DNA of 64,000 bases from Dechloromonas sp. CZR5 (lineage in GTDB: Bacteria; Pseudomonadota; Gammaproteobacteria; Burkholderiales; Rhodocyclaceae), in assembly GCF_008711155.1 (NCBI RefSeq), contig NZ_VUYQ01000001.1, positions 434,001 to 498,000 on the forward strand, in the 5' to 3' direction. A program made the translations under genes and the position numbers. The notes under the pieces were generated by a model, which did not search any database, had not been told where the DNA came from, and saw only the letters and a program-made list of their open reading frames with translations. Below are positions 51,017 to 60,550 of this stretch, one piece after another. Numbering within the stretch: position 1 is the stretch's first letter; every line of letters begins with the position of its first letter.

Positions 51017-52933
51017 ATGCCCTACCTCAAACTCTCCGACGCCTGCCTTGCCTACGGCCACGTGCCGCTTCTCGACCATGCCGATTTCCAGCTCGATCCC
51101 GGCGAACGCGTGGCCCTGATCGGTCGCAACGGTACGGGCAAATCCTCCCTGCTGGCGGCAATGGCCGCCGGCTCAGGCAAGGGACGTCTGGATGACGGCG
51201 AAGTCTGGGTGCAGCCCGGCATCCGCGTCGGCTACGTGCCGCAGGAGCCGCCTTTCGACCCGGCGATGAACGTTTTCCAGGCCGTGGTTTCCGGCATGGG
51301 CGAAACCTCGGCGCTGCTTGCCGAGTACCATGCGGTATCGCATCAATTGGCCGAAGGGCAGGGCGATCACGATGCCTTGCTGGCGCGCATGGATACGCTG
51401 CAGCACGAGCTGGAAGCGCGCGGTGCATGGGCTTACGAGGCGCAGGCCGAGCGCGTCATCGACCGCTTCGGGCTCGATCCGGAAGCCAGCGTCGGTTCCC
51501 TGTCTGGCGGCCAGAAGAAGCGCCTGGCGCTGGCGCAGGCGCTGGCCGTGGCGCCCGAGGTGCTGCTCCTCGACGAGCCGACCAACCACCTCGACATTGC
51601 CGCCATCGAATGGCTGGAAAACCTGCTCATCGAAAGCGGCGTCAGCCTGTTCTTCATCACCCACGACCGTTCCTTCCTTGACAGCGTGTGTACGCGCATC
51701 GTCGAACTCGATCGCGGCAAGCTGGCCAGCTTTCCCGGCAGCTTCACGCAGTACCAGCAGCGCAAGGAAGCCATGCTGCACGAGGAGTCGCTGGCCAATG
51801 CCCGCGCCGACAAACTGCTCAAGGAAGAAGAGGTGTGGATCCGCAAGGGCGTCGAGGCGCGGCGGACGCGCGCCGTCTTCCGCGTCCAGCGTCTCGACAA
51901 GCTGCGTGCCGAACGCCAGGCGCGGCGCGAACGGATGGGCAAGGTCAATCTGCAGCTCGATGCCGGCGACAAGAGCGGCAAGCTGGTCGCCGAGCTGGAG
52001 CACGTCAACAAGGCTTTCGGTCAGCGCCAGATCGTCCGCGATTTCTCGTCGCGCATCCAGCGCGGCGACAAGATCGGACTGATCGGCCCCAACGGCGCCG
52101 GCAAGACCACCCTGCTGCGCCTGATCCTTGGTGAGCTGCAGCCCGATTCCGGCATCGTCCGCCAGGGCACGAAGATGGAGATCGCCTACTTCGACCAGTT
52201 CCGTACCCAGCTCAATCCCGATTCGACGCTGGCCGACGTCATTTCGCCGGGCTCGGATTACGTCGAAATCGGGGGTGCCCGCAAGCACGTCATCGGCTAT
52301 CTCGAAGACTTCCTGTTCGCCCCGGAGCGGGCGCGCTCGCCGGTCAGTTCGCTGTCCGGCGGCGAGCGCAACCGCCTGCTGCTGGCCCGTCTGTTCGCCA
52401 AGCCGGCCAACGTGCTGGTCCTCGACGAGCCGACGAACGACCTCGATATCGAAACCCTCGAGTTGCTGGAGGAGCTGCTGCAAAACTACGACGGCACACT
52501 GTTCCTGGTCAGTCACGACCGAACCTTCCTCGACAACGTGGTGACGCAAACCATCGCCGCCGAAGGCGAGGGGCGATGGCACGAGTACGCCGGTGGTTAC
52601 AGCGACTGGGCGTCGTACAAGGCGGGTGTGGCGAAAGAGCCTGCCAGGGTCAAGTCCGAAGCCAAACCCGTCGCCAAGGCCCCGGAGCCAGTCAAGCCGA
52701 AGGGTGACAAGCTGTCCTGGAAGGAGCAGCGGGAGCTCGAGGCCCTGCCGGGGAAAATTGCGGCACTGGAAGACGAGCAAGCCGCTCTGACGACGCGACT
52801 CGAGGATCCGTCGATTTACCAGACCGATCCGCAAGCCGCGCAGCGTGCCGCGGAACGGCTGGCCGCCATCGATGACGAATTGATGATCCTGCTGGAGCGC
52901 TGGGAGGCGCTGGAGTCGCGTGCCGGCGGTTGA
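51017..52933 (+). CDS. ABC-F family ATPase (Uup-type)
   Basis: A soluble 638-residue protein with two ABC domains: Walker A GRNGTGKSS and GPNGAGKTT, signatures SLSGGQKKR and SLSGGERNR, Walker B LLLDEPTNHLD and LVLDEPTNDLD. A charged inter-domain linker and a C-terminal coiled-coil extension (about 570-635) are the features of Uup, which acts at the ribosome and on DNA recombination intermediates. No membrane part is present. Start ATG 51017 (MPYLKLSD). Confidence 0.93.
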   Translation: MPYLKLSDACLAYGHVPLLDHADFQLDPGERVALIGRNGTGKSSLLAAMAAGSGKGRLDDGEVWVQPGIRVGYVPQEPPFDPAMNVFQAVVSGMGETSALLAEYHAVSHQLAEGQGDHDALLARMDTLQHELEARGAWAYEAQAERVIDRFGLDPEASVGSLSGGQKKRLALAQALAVAPEVLLLDEPTNHLDIAAIEWLENLLIESGVSLFFITHDRSFLDSVCTRIVELDRGKLASFPGSFTQYQQRKEAMLHEESLANARADKLLKEEEVWIRKGVEARRTRAVFRVQRLDKLRAERQARRERMGKVNLQLDAGDKSGKLVAELEHVNKAFGQRQIVRDFSSRIQRGDKIGLIGPNGAGKTTLLRLILGELQPDSGIVRQGTKMEIAYFDQFRTQLNPDSTLADVISPGSDYVEIGGARKHVIGYLEDFLFAPERARSPVSSLSGGERNRLLLARLFAKPANVLVLDEPTNDLDIETLELLEELLQNYDGTLFLVSHDRTFLDNVVTQTIAAEGEGRWHEYAGGYSDWASYKAGVAKEPARVKSEAKPVAKAPEPVKPKGDKLSWKEQRELEALPGKIAALEDEQAALTTRLEDPSIYQTDPQAAQRAAERLAAIDDELMILLERWEALESRAGG

Positions 52934-52939
52934 TGCCGG

Positions 52940-53800
52940 CTAGTGGTCCTCGTTCTGCCCGTCGGCTTCCCTTGCCGGCAAGGGTTCCAGGCCCAGGCGC
53001 TGACGCACGGCTTCCGGAGAGATGTTGAGCAGTTGCCCGATGTCCTTGTAGTCGTCAGGCAAGGCCGGATCGTCCCAGCCATGGGACGAATGGCGGGCCA
53101 GGCGCACAGCCAGGGTCGCATTGCGGACCCGTGCCAGCGTGGCGTTGTCGTCGTCAATCAGGGTCTGGAGCAGTGGAGGCAGATGCCAGACCCGGCAAAG
53201 TTCGCGCTGGATTTCCAGGAAGGTGAAACCGAGGATTTGCTTCTGCGCATCGGCGCTGCGCATGCCGGGGTGCGCTTTCAGCTGCTCCTGGATGCGCAGG
53301 CCGAGTTTCGGGGCGGTACACCACACCAGCATTTCGGCCAGGTCATGGAGCAGCGCTGCAACACGTACTTCCTCCATGTTGATGTCCTGTCGCCAGACGG
53401 CCCATTCCTGTGCGTAGTCGGCCGCCCGCTGGGCGCGGCGGATGATCTGGAGCACGCCGAGGAGTGCTTGCGGGCCGGCTTCCTTGACTTGCTCCTCGAT
53501 CGTGAACAGTTCGTTGAATTGATTGAAGAAGGGTTCTATGCCGGCCATCATCACCGCGCTGGCAATGGTCGTGATATCCCTTTGCAGGGAACGCCCGCGC
53601 ATCGGCTGAATGAAGGCCAGCACGCGCACGGTCATGATCGGGTCTTGCAGAATCAAATGCGCCAGTTCGCGAACGTCAACGCGATCAAGGTCGGCACGCA
53701 TCTCGTCCAGCCGGCGTTTGGTAACGCGAAGGATGGGTAACCCGTTATTGCTGAACAGAAGGGTCCAGGCGTCAATGTCGGGTAGTGCGTGGTCAAGCAT
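52940..53800 (-). CDS. HDOD-domain signalling protein
   Basis: A 286-residue protein built around an HDOD domain: HLILQDPIMTVRVLAFI, ITTIASAVMMAGIEPFF, VAALLHDLAEMLVW, ILGFTFLEIQRELCRVWHLP. HDOD is a degenerate relative of the HD phosphohydrolases and is common in nucleotide second-messenger and motility signalling. A helix-turn-helix-like DYKDIGQLLNISPEAVRQRLG follows near the C-terminus. I chose the ATG at 53800; a TTG upstream would add 24 residues. It is convergent with the ABC-F gene. Confidence 0.88.
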   Translation of the reverse strand: MLDHALPDIDAWTLLFSNNGLPILRVTKRRLDEMRADLDRVDVRELAHLILQDPIMTVRVLAFIQPMRGRSLQRDITTIASAVMMAGIEPFFNQFNELFTIEEQVKEAGPQALLGVLQIIRRAQRAADYAQEWAVWRQDINMEEVRVAALLHDLAEMLVWCTAPKLGLRIQEQLKAHPGMRSADAQKQILGFTFLEIQRELCRVWHLPPLLQTLIDDDNATLARVRNATLAVRLARHSSHGWDDPALPDDYKDIGQLLNISPEAVRQRLGLEPLPAREADGQNEDH

Positions 53801-53922
53801 TGTCTGTCGGCTTTCGAAGGGCGGTTCTGTGCTGGCAGGGGGGAGTGTAAGGTGGCTGGCTATGCCGGGCAAGGGTGGCGGCGTGCGATAATGCAGCTCC
53901 GGTCAAATACTCCCGAACCATC

Positions 53923-54564
53923 ATGCGCTACCAAGTCGTTCCGGTTACTCCCTTCGAACAGAATTGCACGCTCTTCTGGTGCGAAAAAACCCGTCAGGCT
54001 GTCGTAATCGATCCGGGCGGCGATATCGAGCGTATTCTGCGTGCCCTGGAGGATGAGAAGCTGACGCTGGTCAAGGTGCTGGTTACGCATGGTCATATCG
54101 ACCATGCCGGCGGTGTGGCCGCGCTGGTCGAGCAGACTGGCGTGCCGGTCGAGGGGCCGCATGAAGAGGATCGCTTCTGGATCGAAGGCATGCCGCAGCA
54201 GAGCAAGATGTTCGGCTTCCCCAATGTGCGCAGCTTCGAACCGACGCGCTGGTTGAAGGGGGGCGACAAGATCAGTTTCGGTGAGGTTGAGCTGGATGTG
54301 TTGCACTGTCCGGGGCATACGCCGGGTCACGTGGTTTTCTTTCACGCACCGAGTCGGCTGGCCCAGGTTGGCGATGTGCTGTTTCAGGGCTCCATCGGCC
54401 GGACGGATTTTCCGCGGGGCGACTACGACACCCTGATCGACTCGATCAAGGGTCAGCTTTTCCCGCTGGGTGACGATGTGGCATTCATCCCCGGCCATGG
54501 CCCGATGTCCACTTTGGGCGAGGAACGCCAGTTCAACCCCTTCCTGTCCGGGCGTTTCGGCTGA
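53923..54564 (+). CDS. Metallo-beta-lactamase-fold hydrolase (YcbL/glyoxalase II-like)
   Basis: A 213-residue hydrolase with metal motif H56-x-H58-x-D60-H61 in VTHGHIDHAGG, a second histidine in CPGHTPGHVVFF, the Asp of VGDVLFQGSIGRTDFP and the terminal FIPGHGPM. These give a binuclear zinc or iron site. Closest in pattern to E. coli YcbL, a type II glyoxalase-like thioesterase. GATAAT at 53887-53892 may be its -10. It ends flush with the convergent HDOD gene. Confidence 0.9.
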   Translation: MRYQVVPVTPFEQNCTLFWCEKTRQAVVIDPGGDIERILRALEDEKLTLVKVLVTHGHIDHAGGVAALVEQTGVPVEGPHEEDRFWIEGMPQQSKMFGFPNVRSFEPTRWLKGGDKISFGEVELDVLHCPGHTPGHVVFFHAPSRLAQVGDVLFQGSIGRTDFPRGDYDTLIDSIKGQLFPLGDDVAFIPGHGPMSTLGEERQFNPFLSGRFG

Positions 54565-55743
54565 TCAGCTTGTCGGGTGAATCTTGGCTGCCCAGCCGAT
54601 GGCGGTCAATTGGGCATCCAGATAGGTTTCCGGCGATATGCCCAAGGCGTCGAGCTTGGCCGCGGCCGTGCCCAACTCGCGTTTGTCCCCGGCGCAAACG
54701 GCGCTCAGGAGCTCGCCAAACGGACCTGTATGATCGCCCAGCGCCTGTCGCGCAGGCTCAGGCAACGGTAGTTGGTTCAGGATGTCGGACATCGGCATGT
54801 TGAGCAGCACATCCAGCAGGGAGAATGTGCCGATCATGAATGCCATGTCTTCCGGGTGCTCGAGTGCAGGGTCCAGCGCTAGTCGGGAGCACAGCAGTTC
54901 GATGAGGCGCCCGCGTGCCGCCGCTTTCGGGAGCAGCGGTGTCGGGTGCTGGCCATTGTTGGGGTCGGAATAGACCAGCAGTTGCAACCAGCGTTGCAAC
55001 TGCCGACGTCCCAGCAGGTTGATCGCCTGGCCGAAGCTGGTGATTGGGCTGCGTGGCGACATGGCGGCCGAATTGACCAGCCGGAGCAGGCTGTAGGACA
55101 GCTTGGATTCCTCGCGGAAAATATCTTCCAGGTCGCTCGTGTTGGCATCGCCTTCGATCAGGCTCAGCAGCTTGAGCAGTTTGAGCTTGGTCATGTCGGC
55201 CTTGCCCTGCGTCATGGAGCGGGCAAGCAGATACTCCCCGGTCGAGAAGCTGCAGGCATTGGCCTGGGACCACTCGCGATCGTTCGGAGTGTGCAGCCCG
55301 GTAATACCGATCATGGTCCGGCTGGCCATGCCCAGCAGGTTGTACGGTGGCAGACTGCGGGCATGGCTGGCGTCAATGAGCAGGTAGTCCCAAGTGCCGC
55401 TTGCAGGTAACTTGATGGCTGGGCTGGCGGCCAGGGCAAGTTTGCGGCTTGCCTTGCGCAATTGGCTTTCCAGTGGCGCTAGTGTTTCCTGTCTGTCCTG
55501 CGAAGCATCTGCCGAAAATACGACGACCGCACGCTCTCCCTTGTCCTGCAAGGAACTGCAATTGCTCTCTGCCGGGAAAAACCACGGCAGGCGTTGGTCG
55601 AACTCGTCAAATTGCGAGGAGTGGGCCAGCTGCGAGAGCAACTCCGAACTGCGCGTGCCGCTGGGGAATTCGGCAAGGAAGGCGGCCCAGCCGTCGTCGG
55701 GACCCAGCATCGGGTGGATGAAGACGTAAGGCAATTTGTTCAT
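54565..55743 (-). CDS. HDOD protein with degenerate EAL-like N-terminus
   Basis: A 392-residue protein. The C-terminal half is HDOD (KLKLLKLLSLIEGDANTSDLEDIFREESKLSYSLLRLVNSA, SFGQAINLLGRRQLQRWLQLLVYSDP, MAFMIGTFSLLDVLL). The N-terminal half resembles a strongly eroded EAL domain, as in YuxH-type proteins, but no EAL catalytic residues are seen, so c-di-GMP hydrolysis is unlikely. This is the second HDOD gene within 2 kb. Confidence 0.82.
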   Translation of the reverse strand: MNKLPYVFIHPMLGPDDGWAAFLAEFPSGTRSSELLSQLAHSSQFDEFDQRLPWFFPAESNCSSLQDKGERAVVVFSADASQDRQETLAPLESQLRKASRKLALAASPAIKLPASGTWDYLLIDASHARSLPPYNLLGMASRTMIGITGLHTPNDREWSQANACSFSTGEYLLARSMTQGKADMTKLKLLKLLSLIEGDANTSDLEDIFREESKLSYSLLRLVNSAAMSPRSPITSFGQAINLLGRRQLQRWLQLLVYSDPNNGQHPTPLLPKAAARGRLIELLCSRLALDPALEHPEDMAFMIGTFSLLDVLLNMPMSDILNQLPLPEPARQALGDHTGPFGELLSAVCAGDKRELGTAAAKLDALGISPETYLDAQLTAIGWAAKIHPTS

Positions 55744-55848
55744 GGTGGGTGCTCATCGTTATTTTTAACAATGCTAACAAACTGGCGTCTTCCCGTGTTC
55801 GGTGTCGGCATAAATATGCGAGCAGGAAAGTCGGGCGTTGCGTCAACG

Positions 55849-55854
55849 TATAAT
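55849..55854 (+). promoter_or_regulatory. TATAAT -10 element of the glycosylase gene
   Basis: A perfect TATAAT sits only 6 bp before the predicted ATG at 55861, so transcription would begin at or next to the start codon (a leaderless message). No good -35 is evident. Confidence 0.45.
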
Positions 55855-55860
55855 CGCCCA

Positions 55861-56478
55861 ATGACTCCTTCCTATTGGGTGCAGGCCTCCGAGGAACTGG
55901 CTGCGAACGATCCGGCCATGGCCGAGCTGGTAAAACGTTATCGAGGCGCTTCGCTGGTGTCTCGCGGCGATCCATTTTCCACCCTGGCGCGGTCCATCGT
56001 CGGGCAGCAGATATCGGTCAAGGCAGCCGACTCCGTTTGGGCGCGTTTTGTCGATCGGGTGGGGGAAGTCACGCCGCAGCAACTCGCTCGGGTGGGTGCC
56101 GAGGGGCTGGTGGGTTGCGGTCTGTCGCAGCGCAAAATCGAGTATGTGAGCGATCTGGCCAGTCACTTTCTCAGTGGACGGATGAATCCCGTGCATTGGG
56201 CGGATCTGGACGACGAGGCGGTCATTGCGGAACTGGTGGGCGTGCGTGGCATTGGCAGGTGGACTGCCGAAATGTTCCTGATCTTCAACCTGATGCGTCC
56301 GGATGTTTTCCCGGTTGACGACATCGGTCTGCAACGTGCTGTCTTCGAGCGCTATTTCGGCGGTGCAAAGCAGTCAAAGCGAGCCTTGGTCGAATTTGGC
56401 GATCGCTGGCGGCCATGGCGTTCGGTGGCGACATGGTATCTGTGGCGTAGCCTTGATCCGGTGCCGGTCGAGTACTGA
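55861..56478 (+). CDS. DNA-3-methyladenine glycosylase II-like (AlkA-type HhH-GPD)
   Basis: Base-excision repair enzyme of 205 residues. DPFSTLARSIVGQQISVKAA opens the glycosylase domain. The helix-hairpin-helix is GVRGIGRWTAEMFLIF, followed by the catalytic aspartate D154 in PVDDIGLQRAV. It is shorter than E. coli AlkA (282) because it lacks the N-terminal beta domain, like many bacterial MAG-type enzymes. Confidence 0.92.
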   Translation: MTPSYWVQASEELAANDPAMAELVKRYRGASLVSRGDPFSTLARSIVGQQISVKAADSVWARFVDRVGEVTPQQLARVGAEGLVGCGLSQRKIEYVSDLASHFLSGRMNPVHWADLDDEAVIAELVGVRGIGRWTAEMFLIFNLMRPDVFPVDDIGLQRAVFERYFGGAKQSKRALVEFGDRWRPWRSVATWYLWRSLDPVPVEY

Positions 56479-56503
56479 AACGTTAGCCATCCTGCCTTTG
56501 GGG

Positions 56504-56509
56504 TAAAAT
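56504..56509 (+). promoter_or_regulatory. Candidate -10 element of accA
   Basis: TAAAAT followed by a GC-rich discriminator, 30 bp before accA. The -35 is unclear (TTAGCC at 15 bp). Confidence 0.35.
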
Positions 56510-56538
56510 GCGCCCCAACTTAGCCTAACGAGCAGTCC

Positions 56539-57507
56539 ATGAAAACAAGTTTCCTCGACTTCGAGCAATCCATTGCCGACCTTGAAGCCAAGATCGAAGA
56601 GCTGCGCTTTGTGCAGGATGACTCCGCGGTCGATATCTCCGAAGAAATCGACCGTTTGCAAAGCAAAAGCGCTCAACTGACCAAGGATATCTACGCCAAA
56701 CTGACGCCGTGGCAGATTTCGCAGGTAGCTCGCCACCCGCAACGGCCCTATACGCTCGATTACTTGTCGCTGATCTTTACCGACTTCGAAGAGTTGCACG
56801 GTGACCGCGCGTTCGCCGACGATCACGCCATTGTTGGCGGCCTGGCTCGTTTCAACGGTCAGCCGGTCATGGTCATCGGCCACCAGAAGGGGCGCGATAC
56901 CAAGGAAAAGATTTACCGCAATTTCGGTATGCCCCGTCCGGAAGGTTATCGCAAGGCCCTGCGCCTGATGAAACTGGCCGAAAAATTCGGCATTCCGGTC
57001 ATGACTTTCGTCGACACGCCGGGTGCCTATCCCGGTATCGATGCCGAGGAGCGCGGACAATCCGAGGCCATTGGCCGCAACCTGTACGTGATGGCCGAAC
57101 TCAAGGTGCCGGTCATCGTCACCATCATCGGTGAAGGCGGTTCAGGTGGTGCGCTGGCGATTGCCGTCGGCGATACCGTGCAGATGCTGCAATACTCGAC
57201 CTATTCGGTCATTTCGCCGGAAGGTTGCGCTTCCATCCTCTGGAAAAGTGCCGAAAAGGCACCTGAAGCGGCCGAAACCATGGGTATTACGGCGCAACGC
57301 CTGAAAACCCTGGGGCTGGTCGACAAAGTGGTCAATGAGCCGCTGGGTGGTGCGCACCGCGATCATGCCGCCATGGCGCAGAACCTCAAGAAAGCACTGC
57401 AGGATGCGCTCAAGCAGCTTTCGGGGCTGTCCACCGGCGAATTGCTGGAGGCGCGCTACGAGCGGCTGATGAGTTATGGCCGCTTCAAGGAACAGCCGGT
57501 TAACTGA
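56539..57507 (+). CDS. accA: Acetyl-CoA carboxylase carboxyltransferase subunit alpha
   Basis: Transfers carboxyl from biotin to acetyl-CoA, the first step of fatty-acid synthesis. The 322-residue protein has the normal length and start [23 protein letters not shown]. The core motifs are [78 protein letters not shown] and [16 protein letters not shown]. Its 3' end overlaps the tilS start by 32 bp. Confidence 0.97.
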   Translation: MKTSFLDFEQSIADLEAKIEELRFVQDDSAVDISEEIDRLQSKSAQLTKDIYAKLTPWQISQVARHPQRPYTLDYLSLIFTDFEELHGDRAFADDHAIVGGLARFNGQPVMVIGHQKGRDTKEKIYRNFGMPRPEGYRKALRLMKLAEKFGIPVMTFVDTPGAYPGIDAEERGQSEAIGRNLYVMAELKVPVIVTIIGEGGSGGALAIAVGDTVQMLQYSTYSVISPEGCASILWKSAEKAPEAAETMGITAQRLKTLGLVDKVVNEPLGGAHRDHAAMAQNLKKALQDALKQLSGLSTGELLEARYERLMSYGRFKEQPVN

Positions 57508-58447
57508 TCTGCGGAAGCGGGTCGGCGATGTGCTTGCCACCCGCATCACGCCCGGTACCCCCCTTTCGGTGGGGCTGTCCGGTGGCTGCGACTCCGTCGT
57601 CCTGTTGCATATCCTCTCCGAATCGGAGTGGCGTCATGGGTTGCAAGCCGTACATGTGCATCATGGCTTGTCACCCAATGCCGATGGCTGGGCAGCCTTT
57701 TGCAGCAACTATTGCCGCAGCCTGGGGGTGCCGCTCATCGTTCGTCATGTATCGATCGATGGCGCTTCCGGCCTCGGTATCGAGGCAGCTGCCCGCAATG
57801 CCCGCTATGCGGCTTTTTCGGAGGTAGCCCGGGACTGGCTGTTGCTTGCCCACCATCGCGGCGACCAGGCGGAAACGGTATTGTTCAATTTGCTGCGCGG
57901 GGCAGGCGTAAATGGCGCGGCGGGTATTCCGGTCGAGCGGACGGCAGGCAATGTCACACTGCTCAGGCCGCTGTTGGATGTGTCCCGGGGCGACATCGAG
58001 GCTTATGCCTGCGACGCTGGCTTGTCCTGGGTGACCGACGAAAGCAATGCCGATATGGCACTGACCCGCAACTATCTGCGGCACGATGCGCTGGTCGGTC
58101 TGAGCCGGAGATTTCCGGCGGCCGAGTCCTCATTGGCCCGGGCCGCGGCCAATTTTACTGAAGCCGCAGGGTTGCTCGACGAATTGGCGGCGCTGGATTG
58201 GTTGCAGGTGGGGGAAGGTGCTGCGGCAAGGGTGGCAGGATTGCGCCAATTAAGCGTCCCGCGATTGAAGAATCTGTTGCGCCACCGCTTGCGTTGCCTG
58301 GGTTGGCAGGTTCCCGTGGCGAGTCGCCTCGATGAGTTCGCCCGGCAGCTCCTTGCGGCCGCACCCGATCGTCATCCGGAGCTCGTGCTTGAGGAGGGCG
58401 TGATGCGGGTGGAGAACAGGCGGCTTCACTGGTCGTTAAGAAAATAA
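57476..58447 (+). CDS. tilS: tRNA(Ile)-lysidine synthase TilS, short form
   Basis: Converts C34 of the AUA-reading tRNA-Ile to lysidine. The PP-loop ATP-binding motif SGGCDS is at residues 35-40. [38 protein letters not shown] and [15 protein letters not shown] are family signatures. At 323 residues it is far shorter than the usual 420-450, because the C-terminal TilS_C domain is missing and the chain stops at [15 protein letters not shown]. Aquifex TilS is similarly short and active. The ATG at 57476 overlaps accA; later starts are possible. Confidence 0.9.
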   Translation: MAASRNSRLTDLRKRVGDVLATRITPGTPLSVGLSGGCDSVVLLHILSESEWRHGLQAVHVHHGLSPNADGWAAFCSNYCRSLGVPLIVRHVSIDGASGLGIEAAARNARYAAFSEVARDWLLLAHHRGDQAETVLFNLLRGAGVNGAAGIPVERTAGNVTLLRPLLDVSRGDIEAYACDAGLSWVTDESNADMALTRNYLRHDALVGLSRRFPAAESSLARAAANFTEAAGLLDELAALDWLQVGEGAAARVAGLRQLSVPRLKNLLRHRLRCLGWQVPVASRLDEFARQLLAAAPDRHPELVLEEGVMRVENRRLHWSLRK

Positions 58448-58466
58448 CAATCTGTTACCAAGCGCC

Positions 58467-58496
58467 TTTCCGCGGCGAATAGCCTTCAGTTACAAT
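58467..58496 (+). promoter_or_regulatory. Candidate dapA promoter
   Basis: TACAAT (58491-58496) is a good -10, 30 bp before the dapA ATG. TTTCCG at 58467-58472 is a weak -35 with an 18-bp spacer. Confidence 0.4.
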
Positions 58497-58525
58497 CAAA
58501 GAATTACTTTATTCATATACAGGCC

Positions 58526-59404
58526 ATGATTACCGGATCCATTGTCGCCATCGTTACGCCCATGCATGAGGATGGCAGCCTCGATTTGAACGCCTTCCGC
58601 AATCTGCTCGACTTTCACGTGCAGGAAGGCACCGATGCCGTCGTCGTCGTCGGCACGACCGGCGAGTCGCCGACCGTCAACGTCGAGGAGCATTGCGAAC
58701 TGATCAAGGTGGCGGTCGAGTACATTGCCGGCCGTATCCCGGTCATCGCCGGTACCGGCGGCAATTCGACGGCTGAAGCGATCGAACTCACCGAGTTTGC
58801 CAAGAAGGCCGGCGCCGATATGTCGCTGTCTGTGGTGCCTTACTACAACCGCCCGACCCAGGAAGGCATGTACCGTCATTTCAAGGCAATTGCCGAAGCG
58901 GTCGAACTGCCGATCCTGCTCTACAACGTGCCCGGCCGTACCGTGGCCGATATGTCCAATGACACCATCCTGCGCTTGGCGCAGGTGCCGGGTATCGTCG
59001 GCGTCAAGGACGCAACCGGCAACCTTGATCGTGCCTGTGATCTGATCGCCCGTGCTCCGAAGGAGTTCGGTCTGTACACCGGCGACGACATGACGGCCGT
59101 GGCAACCATAGCCCTTGGTTTCCATGGGGATATCTCGGTAACCGCCAACGTTGCGCCGCGCCTCATGCACGAAATGTGCGTTGCTGCCCGCAATGGTGAC
59201 ATGGCCAAGGCCCGCGAAATCCATTTCAAGTTGCTCGGCCTGCACCGCGACCTGTTCTGCGAAGCCAACCCGATTCCCGTCAAATGGGCGGTGCACAAGC
59301 TCGGCCTGATGCCCAACGGCATCCGCCTGCCCCTGACCACCCTGTCGGAGGCCGCGCAGCCTCGCGTTCTGGCCGCTCTGCGCCAGGCCGGCCTGATCGC
59401 CTGA
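58526..59404 (+). CDS. dapA: 4-hydroxy-tetrahydrodipicolinate synthase
   Basis: First committed step of lysine and diaminopimelate synthesis; condenses pyruvate with aspartate semialdehyde. The 292-residue product has the Schiff-base lysine at K161 (VGVKDATGN), the same number as in E. coli. [26 protein letters not shown] and [12 protein letters not shown] supply the catalytic Thr and Tyr and the lysine-site residues. It is followed 18 bp later by bamC (dapX), the usual order. Confidence 0.97.
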   Translation: MITGSIVAIVTPMHEDGSLDLNAFRNLLDFHVQEGTDAVVVVGTTGESPTVNVEEHCELIKVAVEYIAGRIPVIAGTGGNSTAEAIELTEFAKKAGADMSLSVVPYYNRPTQEGMYRHFKAIAEAVELPILLYNVPGRTVADMSNDTILRLAQVPGIVGVKDATGNLDRACDLIARAPKEFGLYTGDDMTAVATIALGFHGDISVTANVAPRLMHEMCVAARNGDMAKAREIHFKLLGLHRDLFCEANPIPVKWAVHKLGLMPNGIRLPLTTLSEAAQPRVLAALRQAGLIA

Positions 59405-59422
59405 CCCCGGAGTACAAGAAAC

Positions 59423-60550
59423 ATGAATCGTCGGCTTTCCGGCCTCGCTCTTTCCCTGCTTGCTGTTGCGCTGGCAGGGTGCAGCCTTCTTCCTGATTCC
59501 CGCAAGATCGAATACAAGTCTGCCGGCAAGGCGCCGACACTTGAGGTGCCGCCCGATCTGACCCAGGTTACCCGCGACGACAAGTACCTGGTGCCCGATG
59601 CTGCCGGCAAGGGGAGTGCCACCTTCTCGGCCTACAGCGCCGACCGCACGCCGCAGGCACAGGCGCAAAACTCGGCTGTGCTGCCGCAGGTCGACAAGGT
59701 GCGTGTCGAGCGCTCCGGGAACCAGCGCTGGCTGGTTGTGACGGCGCCGGCCGACAAGCTGTGGGATACCGTCAAGGATTTCTGGCAGGAAACCGGTTTC
59801 ATCATCAACGTTGAACGTCCGGAAGCAGGCGTGATGGAAACCGACTGGGCGGAAAACCGCGCCAAGATTGGCCAGGATTTCATTCGCAATACGCTGGGTC
59901 GCCTGCTCGACTCGCTGTATTCGACGGGGGAGCGCGACAAGTTCCGCACTCGCTTCGAGCCGGGTTCTACCCCGGGCACCACCGATATCTTCGTGAGCCA
60001 CCGCGGCATGGAAGAGGTTTATACCTCCTCGGCCAAGGATGACACGCGTTGGCAGCCGCGTGCGGCTGATCCCGAACTCGAAGCCGAAATGTTGCGTCGC
60101 CTGATGGTTCGTCTCGGCTCGGAAGAGAAGCGCGCCGAGGCATCGCTGGCCTCAGTCAAGGCTGAGCCGCGAGCCAAGTTGGCCAAATCGGACGATGGCG
60201 CTGGTACGCTGGAGGTTCTCGACCGCTTCGACCGCGCCTGGCGTCGTGTGGGCCTGGCGCTCGATCGTGTCGGCTTCACCGTTGAGGATCGCGATCGTTC
60301 CCGTGGTCTTTATTTTGTCCGCTATGTCGATCCGGACGCCGATAATCGCAGCAAGAAGGATACCGGGCTGTTGTCCAAGCTGGCTTTCTGGAAGAGCGAT
60401 ACCCCGGTTAACACCAATGCGCAGTACCGCATCCATGTCAGCGAAGATGGGCAGCAAAGTGTCGTGAAGGTGCTTTCCGCCGAAGGCGGCACGGACAAGT
60501 CGGAAACCGCCAAGAAGATTCTCGGCCTGCTCCTCCAACAGTTGCAGTGA
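59423..60550 (+). CDS. bamC: Outer-membrane assembly lipoprotein BamC
   Basis: Accessory lipoprotein of the BAM complex, which inserts beta-barrel proteins. The 375-residue precursor has a lipobox (LALAGC, with C20 as lipid anchor), then the unstructured BamD-binding stretch (YKSAGKAPTLEVPPDLT). Two helix-grip domains follow (about 95-215 and 255-370; IFVSHRGMEEV, GLYFVRYVDPD). Its TGA overlaps the GTG start of the next gene. Confidence 0.94.
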   Translation: MNRRLSGLALSLLAVALAGCSLLPDSRKIEYKSAGKAPTLEVPPDLTQVTRDDKYLVPDAAGKGSATFSAYSADRTPQAQAQNSAVLPQVDKVRVERSGNQRWLVVTAPADKLWDTVKDFWQETGFIINVERPEAGVMETDWAENRAKIGQDFIRNTLGRLLDSLYSTGERDKFRTRFEPGSTPGTTDIFVSHRGMEEVYTSSAKDDTRWQPRAADPELEAEMLRRLMVRLGSEEKRAEASLASVKAEPRAKLAKSDDGAGTLEVLDRFDRAWRRVGLALDRVGFTVEDRDRSRGLYFVRYVDPDADNRSKKDTGLLSKLAFWKSDTPVNTNAQYRIHVSEDGQQSVVKVLSAEGGTDKSETAKKILGLLLQQLQ

